A DNA stretch of 40,140 bases from JBGTNQ01 sp964646785. GTDB lineage: Bacteria; Patescibacteriota; Minisyncoccia; Phycocordibacterales; Zambryskibacteraceae. A program made the position numbers and the translations under genes. Below, one piece after another: positions 24,801-31,507 of the stretch. How positions within the stretch are numbered: the stretch's first letter is position 1; each line of letters begins with the position of its first letter. The stretch lies in NCBI GenBank assembly GCA_964646785.1, contig CAZYGU010000005.1, positions 1 through 40,140 on the forward strand. Direction: 5' to 3'. The notes below the pieces were generated by a model. It did not search any database. It was not told the origin of the DNA and saw only the letters and a program-made list of their open reading frames with translations.

Positions 24801-25859
24801 AATATTCCATGACTGAATACCAGTTTCAGAAGTAACAGCATTCACACTACCTGCTGGCAAGTATGCTGCATCGAGAATAGTTTGTAGTGTAGTTTCTGGA
24901 GAAACACCAAATGAAGTGATCTTATCTCCAAGTTGTACCAATGCTGGAACGAGACAAGGCTGTTCCTCAGTTGGAGGAGTTGGAACTGCTACGTTCCATG
25001 CTACACAATGATATGTAGTGTCATCATGAAGTGCACCTACATTTTCATAGTTGTCATAGTGTAAGTGGTCAGTACTACAGTAGATTTCTGCAGACACATC
25101 GTTGTTGTTGATCTGGTGATCAAAATCATACGTAAAAGGAATATATCCGGTAGGAAGAACCTCACGAACCCAGATAGTTTTGTTGTTGAGATTTTCTGGA
25201 AGCTCTACATTAGTAGATCCACTGAATGGAGCTGACCATCCGTTTGCTGCAGGACCTGTAAATGCTCGTCCAGGATCGTTTGAGTAGTCAGTAATTGAAT
25301 CAACGATAGTTTGGAATTGCCAGTTTGTTACTTTTTCACAATGCTGTGCATTATCTCCATCAGCGAGAAATGTATTTGCTGTGGTTCCATTGATATCTGG
25401 ACCATTTCCAGCTCCCCAGTTTGGAAGATACGATTCATTGTCACACACAATCTTTGTAACTGAGATGTGTGCTGATGCATTATCTTCTTCGTCATCGTTA
25501 TCATCTTCTTCATCTCCGCCGTTATCATGATTATAGTGTGAAGCACACCATGCATCGTCTTGATTATCGTTACTCTTTGGTGTTCCATTTAGATTAATAG
25601 GACCAGCGTAAATATAATCATTTGAATGACCAGAATGACCATTCCAACCACTTGCGTTTACGTTGAGTGCATTCCAAGTGCCTGACTCACCTTTATGACA
25701 AATATTAATTTTGTCTTCAGGTTGAGGTGCAGTTGCATTCGCGGTTTTCAACGCAAAAACTCCAGGACCAATTGTCTGGAATACCATAAGAAGTGCCAAA
25801 GCAAATGAAAATAGTGATTTCATTTTTTTCTGGGTACTTCGAGAAATAAGATAACTCAT
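21849..25859 (-). CDS. Large LPDTG-anchored surface protein
   Basis: 1336 residues. A signal peptide lies within the first 43 residues (second Met at residue 13, cleavage near TANATA). Two related modules, about 130-290 and 790-960, share VTKIVC(D/N)NE..LPN, VWVREV..GYIPF, VSAEIYC and TYHCVAWNV and look like SpaA/prealbumin-type beta domains. Between them are beta-rich regions, one with a DUF4114-like pattern (DHAVVYSP...DKDYNDLVAEI). An acidic Asp/Glu run lies near residues 110-125. The C-terminus is a sortase signal: LPDTG (1300-1304), a hydrophobic helix and RRMRNS. It is likely exported by Sec and LepB and attached by the neighbouring sortase. Its ligand is unknown. Confidence 0.85.
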   Translation of the reverse strand: MSYLISRSTQKKMKSLFSFALALLMVFQTIGPGVFALKTANATAPQPEDKINICHKGESGTWNALNVNASGWNGHSGHSNDYIYAGPINLNGTPKSNDNQDDAWCASHYNHDNGGDEEDDNDDEEDNASAHISVTKIVCDNESYLPNWGAGNGPDINGTTANTFLADGDNAQHCEKVTNWQFQTIVDSITDYSNDPGRAFTGPAANGWSAPFSGSTNVELPENLNNKTIWVREVLPTGYIPFTYDFDHQINNNDVSAEIYCSTDHLHYDNYENVGALHDDTTYHCVAWNVAVPTPPTEEQPCLVPALVQLGDKITSFGVSPETTLQTILDAAYLPAGSVNAVTSETGIQSWNIPVNTSSVTVDVKLINAIAGNTNELGYYFDGDTSTFVNLFTVPGNTNSIPAVPSVVIPTTGHTSIGFALKSGSTVFATQYTLNSGNEDHAVVYSPVAGTYAVAFEDITPLGSADKDYNDLVAEIKIVSCTHGNQCQPTSGSVVSDTTVTNTTDTAPAVLLTPTHPAWTASIPGASWIWATNPVVAPTNDADLTKVFTKTFTIPGTPTAGNLMIAADNNYSVKVNGNVVPVVFDQNNFQAETQDTYNVLPFLINGVNTIEVTATNWEIGQDADPSANPAGVMFKLDWSSNCGGGNNGNTPTSIVTLHKFIDGEHATAQSAGTTTFSVTTQASWVDGDPTPNDTSGNLTATPILSSENGYTAASHELTNNGNTFNASEVVGGESNILPIDSVCQPGKFQLVGYSYGTTLNEAMNAPKTSGLSLNNISSNQHVIVWNKTCPTTANVVVTKIVCNNEADLPNRGDGVGMPNPPIDATTAANWINGNAELQIPAHPSCHLESGWNFQWAPEGTANPGDNNMSAGSPWTTSGATAVDGTISINVPVAVNGHYVWVREVPKAGYIPFSGDTSSEGGWNDVSAEIYCNVDVLNYDNYDRVDNMVAGQTYHCVAWNVPTTPDVCPNLEGIQATVPEGMHLNNDGQCVPNDNGGGETMTYATTTIFASNLDNSSSNPLIVMMNGMNKWFMYNDTNDTIDNNLGTFVTGPAPAVLGVGSVEFSLGANPNDRKNIATFQFSGTALSAIKALKYSAYSHGGVAGPTESPYMQFNVDFTGSSGSYQRRLVHVPSQNGAVPQDTWNTYDAYNNGNAMWTWSGYAKGVDNTSSTPDDNKWPDGNVNEFRTWSSIVSAFPSARVLPVGGWMGVRVGEPGPTGYVADIDNFVVAIKTGSNTHTQTFDFEPTTIVTLTDCTENCGGGDNNTPNTPSSRSGGSRRGSVAGASTGAPTVLGASTDLPDLPDTGNGERSQAFMVTLSLFVALLALNTVAVRRMRNS

Positions 25860-25924
25860 ATGTTTAAGTTAGATAAATAAACTATTAATAAGACAACAAC
25901 TAATGATCGTGAATCTTTTCTTGT

Positions 25925-25942
25925 AGCCGATAAACATCGGCT
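25925..25942 (-). other. Hairpin in the 5' leader of the LPDTG protein gene
   Basis: AGCCGAT (25925-25931) pairs with ATCGGCT (25936-25942), loop AAAC. It lies about 65-85 nt upstream of the ATG in the untranslated leader; a role in RNA stability is possible. Confidence 0.5.
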
Positions 25943-25957
25943 TTCATTACGAACACT

Positions 25958-25986
25958 ATTATATACTAGAAAATTGACTTAGTCAA
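25958..25986 (-). promoter_or_regulatory. Consensus promoter of the LPDTG protein gene
   Basis: Minus strand: TTGACT, 17-bp spacer, TATAAT (TATAAT is complement of 25958-25963). Predicted start near 25951 gives a leader of about 90 nt. Confidence 0.8.
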
Positions 25987-26103
25987 TACACCAGAAAATA
26001 GAGCTCTTCTCAAGGGCATGATCTAGAAATTAGTATACGAGGATATACCTATAAATCAAGGATTACTTGGGAGTGTCAATGTGAACAAGATTCCATATAT
26101 AAA

Positions 26104-26131
26104 AAAGAGGCCGGAAATTTCCGACCTCTTT
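26104..26131 (-). terminator. Terminator of the gene at 26165
   Basis: AAAGAGG and CGGAAA pair with TTTCCG and CCTCTTT around one mismatch; on the minus strand a run of six T follows. It lies 33 bp after the stop at 26165. The stretch 25987-26103 otherwise holds nothing I can identify. Confidence 0.85.
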
Positions 26132-26164
26132 GTGTTCCCTATTTTTCATTTTCCACGAAACGGA

Positions 26165-27082
26165 CTACCGAAACGAAATCCCAAACATCGATACCGATCG
26201 ATTGATATTGACGTTTGTGATCTGAGTCTGCGTCCCATCACCGATACCACAGTGGTCACTACGAACTGCGCAGATGATCGCTCCGACACCAACCAGCGTC
26301 AGACCACCAACTGCCACCTTTTTCGTAGTGAGCCATCCATGTTTCGGTTGAACAAGTACTTTGACAGTGTCTGGCTTCACTCGCGGTGCGAACGAAAGCG
26401 ACACTTGAGTTCGTGGGTAAGTCAAAATCTTTTGCTCAGAATTTCGACCGACCACTCGCCCATTCTTGTCCTTTGATTCCTGACTCAAGAGATTGAGTGA
26501 ATCACCATACACGTAAGCTGTAAGCAGATCACGTGCTGGGTTGTCCTTGAGGTTTCGCAAGCTGTCGCGAACCATCTTGAGTGTGTCTCTGAGAAGCTCA
26601 GATTCTTTCAAGGACACCTGTTGGGGTGGTGGCGGTACAACTGAGTCGCTTTTGACAGCTCGACTTGGGTTACCACAGTCGAGTAGTGCTACGATCTGCC
26701 CAGTATTCTTGTCCTTGAGACACCACTTCGTGGGATCAAGATCACGCACACGAAATTTGATTTCGCGTGGCGTTGCAGCGAGACCTGCGACATCAAGCTT
26801 GCCTGCAGGACACCGAACTTCGGTGACACTGGTGAGCAAATACTGCTCGACATCGAGGATCCTTGTGAACTTACCAGGAAGTGCACCTTGCCATGCTACG
26901 AGCAGTTCATCGCAAGTCACGTTGAACTGTGGTGCGTTGCAGGCACCTCGAATCATCGACTGATATTCGATTGCCGACTTGAACGGCGTTTTCGAAATCG
27001 GATGACCGGTGGGCGCCTGAGCAACCAGGACTGAACTCATCAATGCCGAAGCAGTGATGAGAGAAAGGAAATGACGTCGCAC
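26165..27082 (-). CDS. Exported protein, unknown
   Basis: 305 residues from a GTG at 27082, fixed by AAGGAG 6 nt upstream. A signal peptide (MRRHFLSLITASALMSSVLVAQA) is followed by a Cys-containing region with no recognised domain, a Pro-rich joint (VVPPPPQQ), a short helical stretch with heptad-like Leu spacing (ESELLRDTLKMVRDSLRNL), and near the C-terminus a hydrophobic segment VAVGGLTLVGVGAIICAV that may cross the membrane. Base composition is richer in G+C than the core genes, and the Shine-Dalgarno is canonical, which sets it apart from the leaderless neighbours. Family not recognised. Confidence 0.6.
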   Translation of the reverse strand: MRRHFLSLITASALMSSVLVAQAPTGHPISKTPFKSAIEYQSMIRGACNAPQFNVTCDELLVAWQGALPGKFTRILDVEQYLLTSVTEVRCPAGKLDVAGLAATPREIKFRVRDLDPTKWCLKDKNTGQIVALLDCGNPSRAVKSDSVVPPPPQQVSLKESELLRDTLKMVRDSLRNLKDNPARDLLTAYVYGDSLNLLSQESKDKNGRVVGRNSEQKILTYPRTQVSLSFAPRVKPDTVKVLVQPKHGWLTTKKVAVGGLTLVGVGAIICAVRSDHCGIGDGTQTQITNVNINRSVSMFGISFR

Positions 27083-27147
27083 GAGTTACTCCTTGTTGAG
27101 GATTGTAGAAATGAAATCAACGATCTAGCCAGTTTGATTCTGGCCTC

Positions 27148-27176
27148 TTATTATCATATTTTTTAGTATTTGTAAA
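27148..27176 (-). promoter_or_regulatory. Promoter of the exported-protein gene
   Basis: Minus strand: TTTACA, 17-bp spacer ending TGa, then TAATAA. The predicted transcript begins with a GCCAG/CTGGC hairpin (27128-27144) and has a leader of about 60 nt. Confidence 0.6.
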
Positions 27177-27214
27177 GGAGTTATAGTTTTGAGATTATGT
27201 TTCTGTTTTCACAA

Positions 27215-27252
27215 AAAAGAAAAAGACTGGAGCAGTCCAGTCTTTTTCTTTT
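27215..27252 (-). terminator. Terminator of tRNA-Glu
   Basis: Perfect 17-bp inverted repeat (27215-27231 with 27236-27252) with loop GCAG and a T-rich minus-strand end, 6 bp after the tRNA 3' end. Confidence 0.85.
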
Positions 27253-27257
27253 AGATG

Positions 27258-27329
27258 TGACCCTACAGAGAATCGAACTCTGATTACCGCCTTGAAAAGG
27301 CGATGTCCTAACCGTTAGACGATAGGGCC
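27258..27329 (-). tRNA. tRNA-Glu (anticodon TTC)
   Basis: 72 nt on the minus strand. The acceptor GGCCCTA pairs with TAGGGTC (one G-T pair), discriminator A; anticodon loop TTTTCAA gives TTC; T-arm AGAG-TTCGATT-CTCT. CCA is not encoded. Confidence 0.95.
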
Positions 27330-27399
27330 ATTAAGAACCGGGAAATCATAACACTTTTTGTTTAAAAATCAAAAAACTGTTAGGATATTTCATCGGCGA

Positions 27400-27486
27400 G
27401 GAGGAGTGGCTGAGTGGTCGAAAGCACTGGTTTCGAAAACCAGCAGGGGCGAAAGTCTCTCGAGAGTTCGAATCTCTCCTCCTCCG
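27400..27486 (+). tRNA. tRNA-Ser (anticodon CGA)
   Basis: 87 nt with a long variable arm. Acceptor GGAGGAG/CTCCTCC, discriminator G; D-arm region TGGCTGAGTGG; anticodon loop TTCGAAA gives CGA; T-loop TTCGAAT. CCA is not encoded. Confidence 0.95.
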
Positions 27487-27520
27487 CACGAAGTTTCACA
27501 AAATTAAAATTTTTGTACAT

Positions 27521-27593
27521 GCGCGGTTAGCTCAATTGGTAGAGCGCCACATTGACGTTGTGGATGTTGCAGGTTCGAGTCCTGCACCGCGCA
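27521..27593 (+). tRNA. tRNA-Val (anticodon GAC)
   Basis: 73 nt. Acceptor GCGCGGT/ACCGCGC, discriminator A; anticodon stem CCACA/TGTGG with loop TTGACGT gives GAC; T-arm GCAGG-TTCGAGT-CCTGC. CCA is not encoded. Confidence 0.95.
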
Positions 27594-27616
27594 CACATTA
27601 GAAAAAAATATACCTA

Positions 27617-27645
27617 TTGACATTTTTTACTAAGTAGACTATAAT
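27617..27645 (+). promoter_or_regulatory. Perfect consensus promoter
   Basis: TTGACA (27617-27622), 17-bp spacer, TATAAT (27640-27645): an exact match to the sigma-70 consensus. It drives the gene at 27723 with a leader of about 70 nt. Confidence 0.85.
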
Positions 27646-27722
27646 ACTAACGTAACACAGTTCGTTTCAATGTCTTGTCCCCGTAGTCTCTGTAGGCCAA
27701 CGTGCGACAAAGGAGAACGCAC

Positions 27723-28319
27723 ATGCACGCAGCTGCTGAAGAAGCGACCGCAACAACGGTCGAAACGACGAGCAGGAAGGATGGAAGCAAGTTGGTGTGG
27801 AGCTTCGAGCGGTGCAACTGCGCCGCGAAGCATACGCACTACTATCTCCATCTCAACGGCGAAACTGCTGGAGGACCGTACCGGTTCACCAGCGAGGCGA
27901 TCGAGGACGTCGATCACAACATCGCCATCCGGAACATCCCCGCTGAGAAGCGTGCGGAGTTCGTGGCGATGTTCAACGCCTCCGATCTCCCGGAAAAGGA
28001 GACTGAAAGCGAAGGGAGTCCTCTGGGTTCCATCGAGTCACTTGCCGATCTTTTCGGCGCCCTTTTGGGAGGAACCGGAGTGAGCGTCGTCTCTGTCCCC
28101 GTGACCCCTGAAGGTCCGTTCACCCTCTCGTTCGTCAAGGAGGAAGGCGCAACGGTTGCGTACATCGTCGACAAGAATGGCGAGAAGGTGACGCACACCC
28201 TGCCCAAGCGTGAGTACGTTCGCCAGGCCATCGAAGAGGGGCTCAGCGTCGGCATGATCACCGAGGATCAGGGCAAGGAGTTGCTGGCTCAGGTCGAGGC
28301 TTCCCAGCTTCCCGAGTAG
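27723..28319 (+). CDS. Hypothetical protein, GC-rich gene
   Basis: 198 residues from the ATG at 27723, chosen because AAAGGAG (27709-27715) lies 7 nt upstream; a GTG at 27702 in the same frame is upstream of that site. The gene is visibly GC-rich compared with the core genes. The N-terminal third has a Cys/His cluster (FERCNCAAKHTHYYLHL) that could bind metal; the middle contains a low-complexity Leu/Gly/Val stretch, and the C-terminus is helical and acidic. No signal peptide and no recognised family. It has its own consensus promoter and terminator next to a tRNA cluster. Confidence 0.6.
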   Translation: MHAAAEEATATTVETTSRKDGSKLVWSFERCNCAAKHTHYYLHLNGETAGGPYRFTSEAIEDVDHNIAIRNIPAEKRAEFVAMFNASDLPEKETESEGSPLGSIESLADLFGALLGGTGVSVVSVPVTPEGPFTLSFVKEEGATVAYIVDKNGEKVTHTLPKREYVRQAIEEGLSVGMITEDQGKELLAQVEASQLPE

Positions 28320-28335
28320 ACAACACAGTACCGTC

Positions 28336-28364
28336 AAAGGGCGAGCACACAGCTCGCCCTTTTT
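28336..28364 (+). terminator. Terminator of the gene at 27723
   Basis: AAAGGGCGAGC (28336-28346) pairs with GCTCGCCCTTT (28352-28362), loop ACACA, ending in five T. Confidence 0.9.
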
Positions 28365-28401
28365 GTTTGGCAACAAAATATATTGGGTTCTATACCCTAC
28401 T

Positions 28402-28410
28402 TGCTATATA
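28402..28410 (+). promoter_or_regulatory. Possible extended -10 promoter
   Basis: TGcTATATA at 28402-28410, with a weak TTGGGT 16 bp upstream of the -10. It is the only promoter-like site before the gene at 28484. Confidence 0.4.
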
Positions 28411-28483
28411 TCAATAATTATGGTACTTTGCGCAAGGAATATTTCTGCACACAAGCAGAGTTCCTCACACCAAAACCAAAAAA

Positions 28484-29794
28484 ATGGAACGGTGTACAGT
28501 GGAAAACGGCTCAGATCATTCACAGAAACGACCGAAAGCAATGGCTTTCTACCATGAGGATGGCTTTGTACCTGCATGGAAGCAGGCGCAACGATTCTCT
28601 GGATCGCAAGGACGTATTGCTACTCTGCCCGACATCATCGAAGCTCGTCTCAACTCTCGTGACGATGAAGTGCCGTGGACAATGTACTTCACTACCCTTT
28701 CAGCTGAATATTTCGGCTACAGCAGGGGTGGAAATCGTATTCTTATTGTCGCTCACGGCATCGGACCGATGTCGACACAAGGTGGTGTCCTGGATGCATA
28801 CAGCTTCCAGTTCAAGGATAAGAGTCGCAACAGGAAGGGTGGTCGCATCACAAAGGAGCAATTTCTGAAACTTGAATCCGGTGAATACGGCGATGTCAGC
28901 ATCGTCGACTTCGATGCGTATTACCGGAAGTATCGCTACCCTTTCATGAACAAGCTCAAACTCAGTGAGGCAAAATGTGACCCACTAGTGAGAGCAAGAT
29001 TTGGAGCGCGAGCTGAAGAATACCTTGAGCGTCACGCACAAAATGCCAGAAAGTGGCACTTTACAGAACGACACGGGAAGGTTATGGACCCATATCTTCT
29101 GTCGATGGCTGACGATAATATGTACTTCGCGAGCTCACGTGATAACGCTGACATCATCACTCCCTACGAACTCGATAAGTATAATGGTCTTCCATTAGCA
29201 CATCTGCTTTCCATCGGGCAGATAGTGTACTCGCACGGAAACACAGAGAATCATTTCCCCGATTTCTTCTGCGATGTACATTGTCATGGATGGCACGATG
29301 GAACTCGATTGGTATCTATTCATGACAAGAACCCACTCAAGTCTATCCATCCCGGTGCAAACCTGAGAAAAATTCTCAGTAAACACTGGAGAGAACTCAT
29401 GGTCCCTACAACGATGACCGTGAGTAGTGGAGGTTTTCACAGACTGATGAGATTTGACGGTGAGCTCTTCACGATGTACCCGAAGATTGGGGCAAGAATG
29501 GATTCATTCGAACCCGAATTCAGAGCCACCAAGATCGAAGTATTTGGGGAACCAGGAATATTCCGTACGAAGGGGTACGGTTCTCCATTCTTCAAGTACA
29601 GCATCGAGGAAGTGAAGGCTATCGCACCCAGTGGTGCGAACGCATATATGCTTGGTGAACCAAGTGTAGACGCAATCACAGGGGATCATGTCTGCAACAT
29701 CCATTTCTACAAAGTCGAGGTAGATGTTACCAAGCGACTCATGCGACAGAAGGATATCATCACAAACTATGACTTGATGATGTCATTTGTGTAG
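28484..29794 (+). CDS. Hypothetical protein, 436 residues
   Basis: 436 residues from the ATG at 28484; an ATG at 28541 (MAFYHEDG) is an alternative, and neither has a clear Shine-Dalgarno. No signal peptide or membrane helix. The protein has a continuous mixed alpha/beta character, with segments such as GSQGRIATLPDIIEAR, YFTTLSAEYFGYSRGGNRI, LIVAHGIGPMSTQGG and, at the end, YKVEVDVTKRLMRQKDIITN. A His/Cys-rich patch near residues 255-275 (HFPDFFCDVHCHGWHDG) could bind metal. I have an impression of similar unnamed proteins in other Patescibacteria, but this is memory and not a search. Function unknown. Confidence 0.6.
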   Translation: MERCTVENGSDHSQKRPKAMAFYHEDGFVPAWKQAQRFSGSQGRIATLPDIIEARLNSRDDEVPWTMYFTTLSAEYFGYSRGGNRILIVAHGIGPMSTQGGVLDAYSFQFKDKSRNRKGGRITKEQFLKLESGEYGDVSIVDFDAYYRKYRYPFMNKLKLSEAKCDPLVRARFGARAEEYLERHAQNARKWHFTERHGKVMDPYLLSMADDNMYFASSRDNADIITPYELDKYNGLPLAHLLSIGQIVYSHGNTENHFPDFFCDVHCHGWHDGTRLVSIHDKNPLKSIHPGANLRKILSKHWRELMVPTTMTVSSGGFHRLMRFDGELFTMYPKIGARMDSFEPEFRATKIEVFGEPGIFRTKGYGSPFFKYSIEEVKAIAPSGANAYMLGEPSVDAITGDHVCNIHFYKVEVDVTKRLMRQKDIITNYDLMMSFV

Positions 29795-29806
29795 TTGATT
29801 TCAAAT

Positions 29807-29848
29807 CCTGCCTCAGGCAGGTAGGCCAATCGAAAGATTGGCCTTTTT
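29807..29848 (+). terminator. Terminator of the gene at 28484, double hairpin
   Basis: CCTGCC/GGCAGG (29807-29821, loop TCA) is followed by AGGCCAATC/GATTGGCCT (29823-29844) with a GAAA tetraloop and five T. Confidence 0.9.
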
Positions 29849-29971
29849 GTTTGCGAAAAATCTTGGCTTTCCCCTTGCTATGAAAGTAAATCAGCGTTAG
29901 GTTAATAAATAGAATTACGCAATAAGCGAAGCAGTTTTCTTACTTCACATAAACGCAAGAGGATGTTGATC

Positions 29972-30235
29972 ATGCGTGACTGCCCTTTTTGCATCAGAAC
30001 ACCGACAAGCCATGAACTTCATTGTGTTCATAACAAACACCCGCACTCCGAAGAACGACTAACTTGGAAAGAGTGGTACGATATCGGAATCGCGGACATG
30101 AACGGACGACATGGCCCACTACAAAACGACCCTGTAGCAAAACTTGGCTACTACAAAGGTCAGCGTGATCTGAGAATCAAGCAAAGAATACAAAGAGGAA
30201 TCCATGAAAGCGAGCCTCTTTCCTTACCCACCTAA
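29972..30235 (+). CDS. Small Cys/His-containing protein, unknown
   Basis: 87 residues from the ATG at 29972. AAGAGG (29957-29962) lies 9 nt upstream of it, while the in-frame ATG at 29963 directly abuts that site, so 29972 is preferred. The N-terminus MRDCPFC, followed by HELHCVHNKH, could make a small zinc site (CxxC with later His and Cys). The remainder is charged and helical. An extended -10-like TGcTATGAA lies at 29876-29884. No family recognised. It is followed by its own terminator. Confidence 0.5.
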   Translation: MRDCPFCIRTPTSHELHCVHNKHPHSEERLTWKEWYDIGIADMNGRHGPLQNDPVAKLGYYKGQRDLRIKQRIQRGIHESEPLSLPT

Positions 30236-30242
30236 CAAGCAG

Positions 30243-30271
30243 AGACCCATCTGAAGTCAGGTGGGTCTTTT
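30243..30271 (+). terminator. Terminator of the small Cys/His gene
   Basis: Arms 30243-30254 and 30257-30268 pair with one G-T pair; TTTTG follows. It separates this gene from tsaD. Confidence 0.8.
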
Positions 30272-30301
30272 GTTATAAAAGTTTTATAAAAAAATATTTT
30301 C

Positions 30302-30310
30302 TGTTAGAGT
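30302..30310 (+). promoter_or_regulatory. Leaderless promoter of tsaD
   Basis: TGtTAGAGT with the -10 at 30305-30310; the ATG at 30317 begins 6 nt later. Confidence 0.45.
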
Positions 30311-30316
30311 GTCGAA

Positions 30317-31495
30317 ATGAAGATTCTATCCATTGAGACATCCTGCGACGAAACAGCTGTGAGTATTGTTCATGCTCGTGGCACGATAGAGAAACCCTCA
30401 TTTACAGTACTGGGAAATGCGCTCTATTCCCAAGTGGCTATTCATGCTCAATATGGCGGAGTATTCCCGATGCTTGCAAAAAGAGAGCATGCAAAAAATA
30501 TCCTTCCGCTCTTAGAACAAGCACTTCGAGAAGCAGTCCTATTAAAGATAGCTAGCAAAAAATCAAAACCACAATTTAATGAGAAAAAGATTGGCACAAT
30601 CCTTCTTCGAGAACCTGAATTACTAGACGCACTAAGAACGTTTGGCGCTGCATACAAAAAACCAAACATTGATGCAATTGCAGTAACATTTGGACCCGGA
30701 CTCGAACCTGCTCTTTGGGTTGGGATTACTGTTGCAAAAGCACTGGGAGTACTCTGGGATATTCCTGTGATACCAGTCAACCACATGGAAGGCCATATCG
30801 TTTCTGTATTATTTTCAAACAAACAAGAGAAATCGAAACAAAAATCCATTCGCTTCCCTTCGCTTTCTCTTCTTATTTCCGGTGGTCATACAGAATTGGT
30901 GGTTAGTAAAAATCCACTCCATTACAAAGTTATAGGAAAAACTCGCGACGATGCTCTCGGTGAAGCATTTGATAAAGTAGCAAGAATGATGGATCTCTCG
31001 TATCCCGGAGGTCCTGAAGTCTCGAAGCTCGCAGCTATAGGTCGCAAGAAAAAAGACTCCCCTGTTTGGAATCTTCCGCGACCCATGCTGCATACGAAAG
31101 ACTTTGATTTTTCATTTTCAGGCCTCAAAACTTCAGTACTCTACAAAACAAGAGAACATGGCACATTATCAAAACAAGATAAAATTACCCTTTCACGAGA
31201 GTTCGAAGATGCTGTTACTGAAGTCATCATCACAAAAACTCGTCGCGCGATAGAACAATACAAACCAAAAAGTCTTGTAATCGGCGGCGGTGTTATTGCA
31301 AACACGTTTATCCGTTCTGCATTTGAGAAATTGTGTAGCGAGTACGATTCACTTGAATTATGTATTCCTGAAAAAGATCTCGCCACAGACAATAGCGTCA
31401 TGATTGGCATGGCAGGTTATTTGCGTATACAGAAATCTCCAGCATTACTTCGCTCGAAGAAGAACATAGTCGCAAAAGGAAACGTGGCGCTATAG
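30317..31495 (+). CDS. tsaD: tRNA N6-adenosine threonylcarbamoyltransferase
   Basis: 392 residues. TsaD, with partners TsaB and TsaE, transfers threonylcarbamoyl to A37 of tRNAs that read ANN codons. Family signatures: LSIETSCDETAVSI at the start, the metal-binding HMEGH (His156, His160), LLISGGHTELV, DDALGEAFDKVARMM, YPGGPE, and the final LATDNSVMIGMAGY. It is about 50 residues longer than E. coli TsaD because of a Lys-rich insert between about 73 and 112 (KKSKPQFNEKKIGTILL). No tsaB or tsaE is in this window. The start is leaderless. Confidence 0.93.
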   Translation: MKILSIETSCDETAVSIVHARGTIEKPSFTVLGNALYSQVAIHAQYGGVFPMLAKREHAKNILPLLEQALREAVLLKIASKKSKPQFNEKKIGTILLREPELLDALRTFGAAYKKPNIDAIAVTFGPGLEPALWVGITVAKALGVLWDIPVIPVNHMEGHIVSVLFSNKQEKSKQKSIRFPSLSLLISGGHTELVVSKNPLHYKVIGKTRDDALGEAFDKVARMMDLSYPGGPEVSKLAAIGRKKKDSPVWNLPRPMLHTKDFDFSFSGLKTSVLYKTREHGTLSKQDKITLSREFEDAVTEVIITKTRRAIEQYKPKSLVIGGGVIANTFIRSAFEKLCSEYDSLELCIPEKDLATDNSVMIGMAGYLRIQKSPALLRSKKNIVAKGNVAL

Positions 31496-31507
31496 AGTAA
31501 TCTCAGA

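Noticed and set aside
26039..26053. GGATATACCTATA shared with 2519-2533 as a possible repeat element
   Set aside because: Short, AT-rich and close to promoter-like sequence; two copies are too few to claim an element.
28383..28868. 161-residue ORF in another frame over the start of the gene at 28484
   Set aside because: It is GC-shadow sequence over the main gene; the 28484 frame is longer and has consistent protein-like motifs (GSQGRIATLPDI), and no frameshift is needed.
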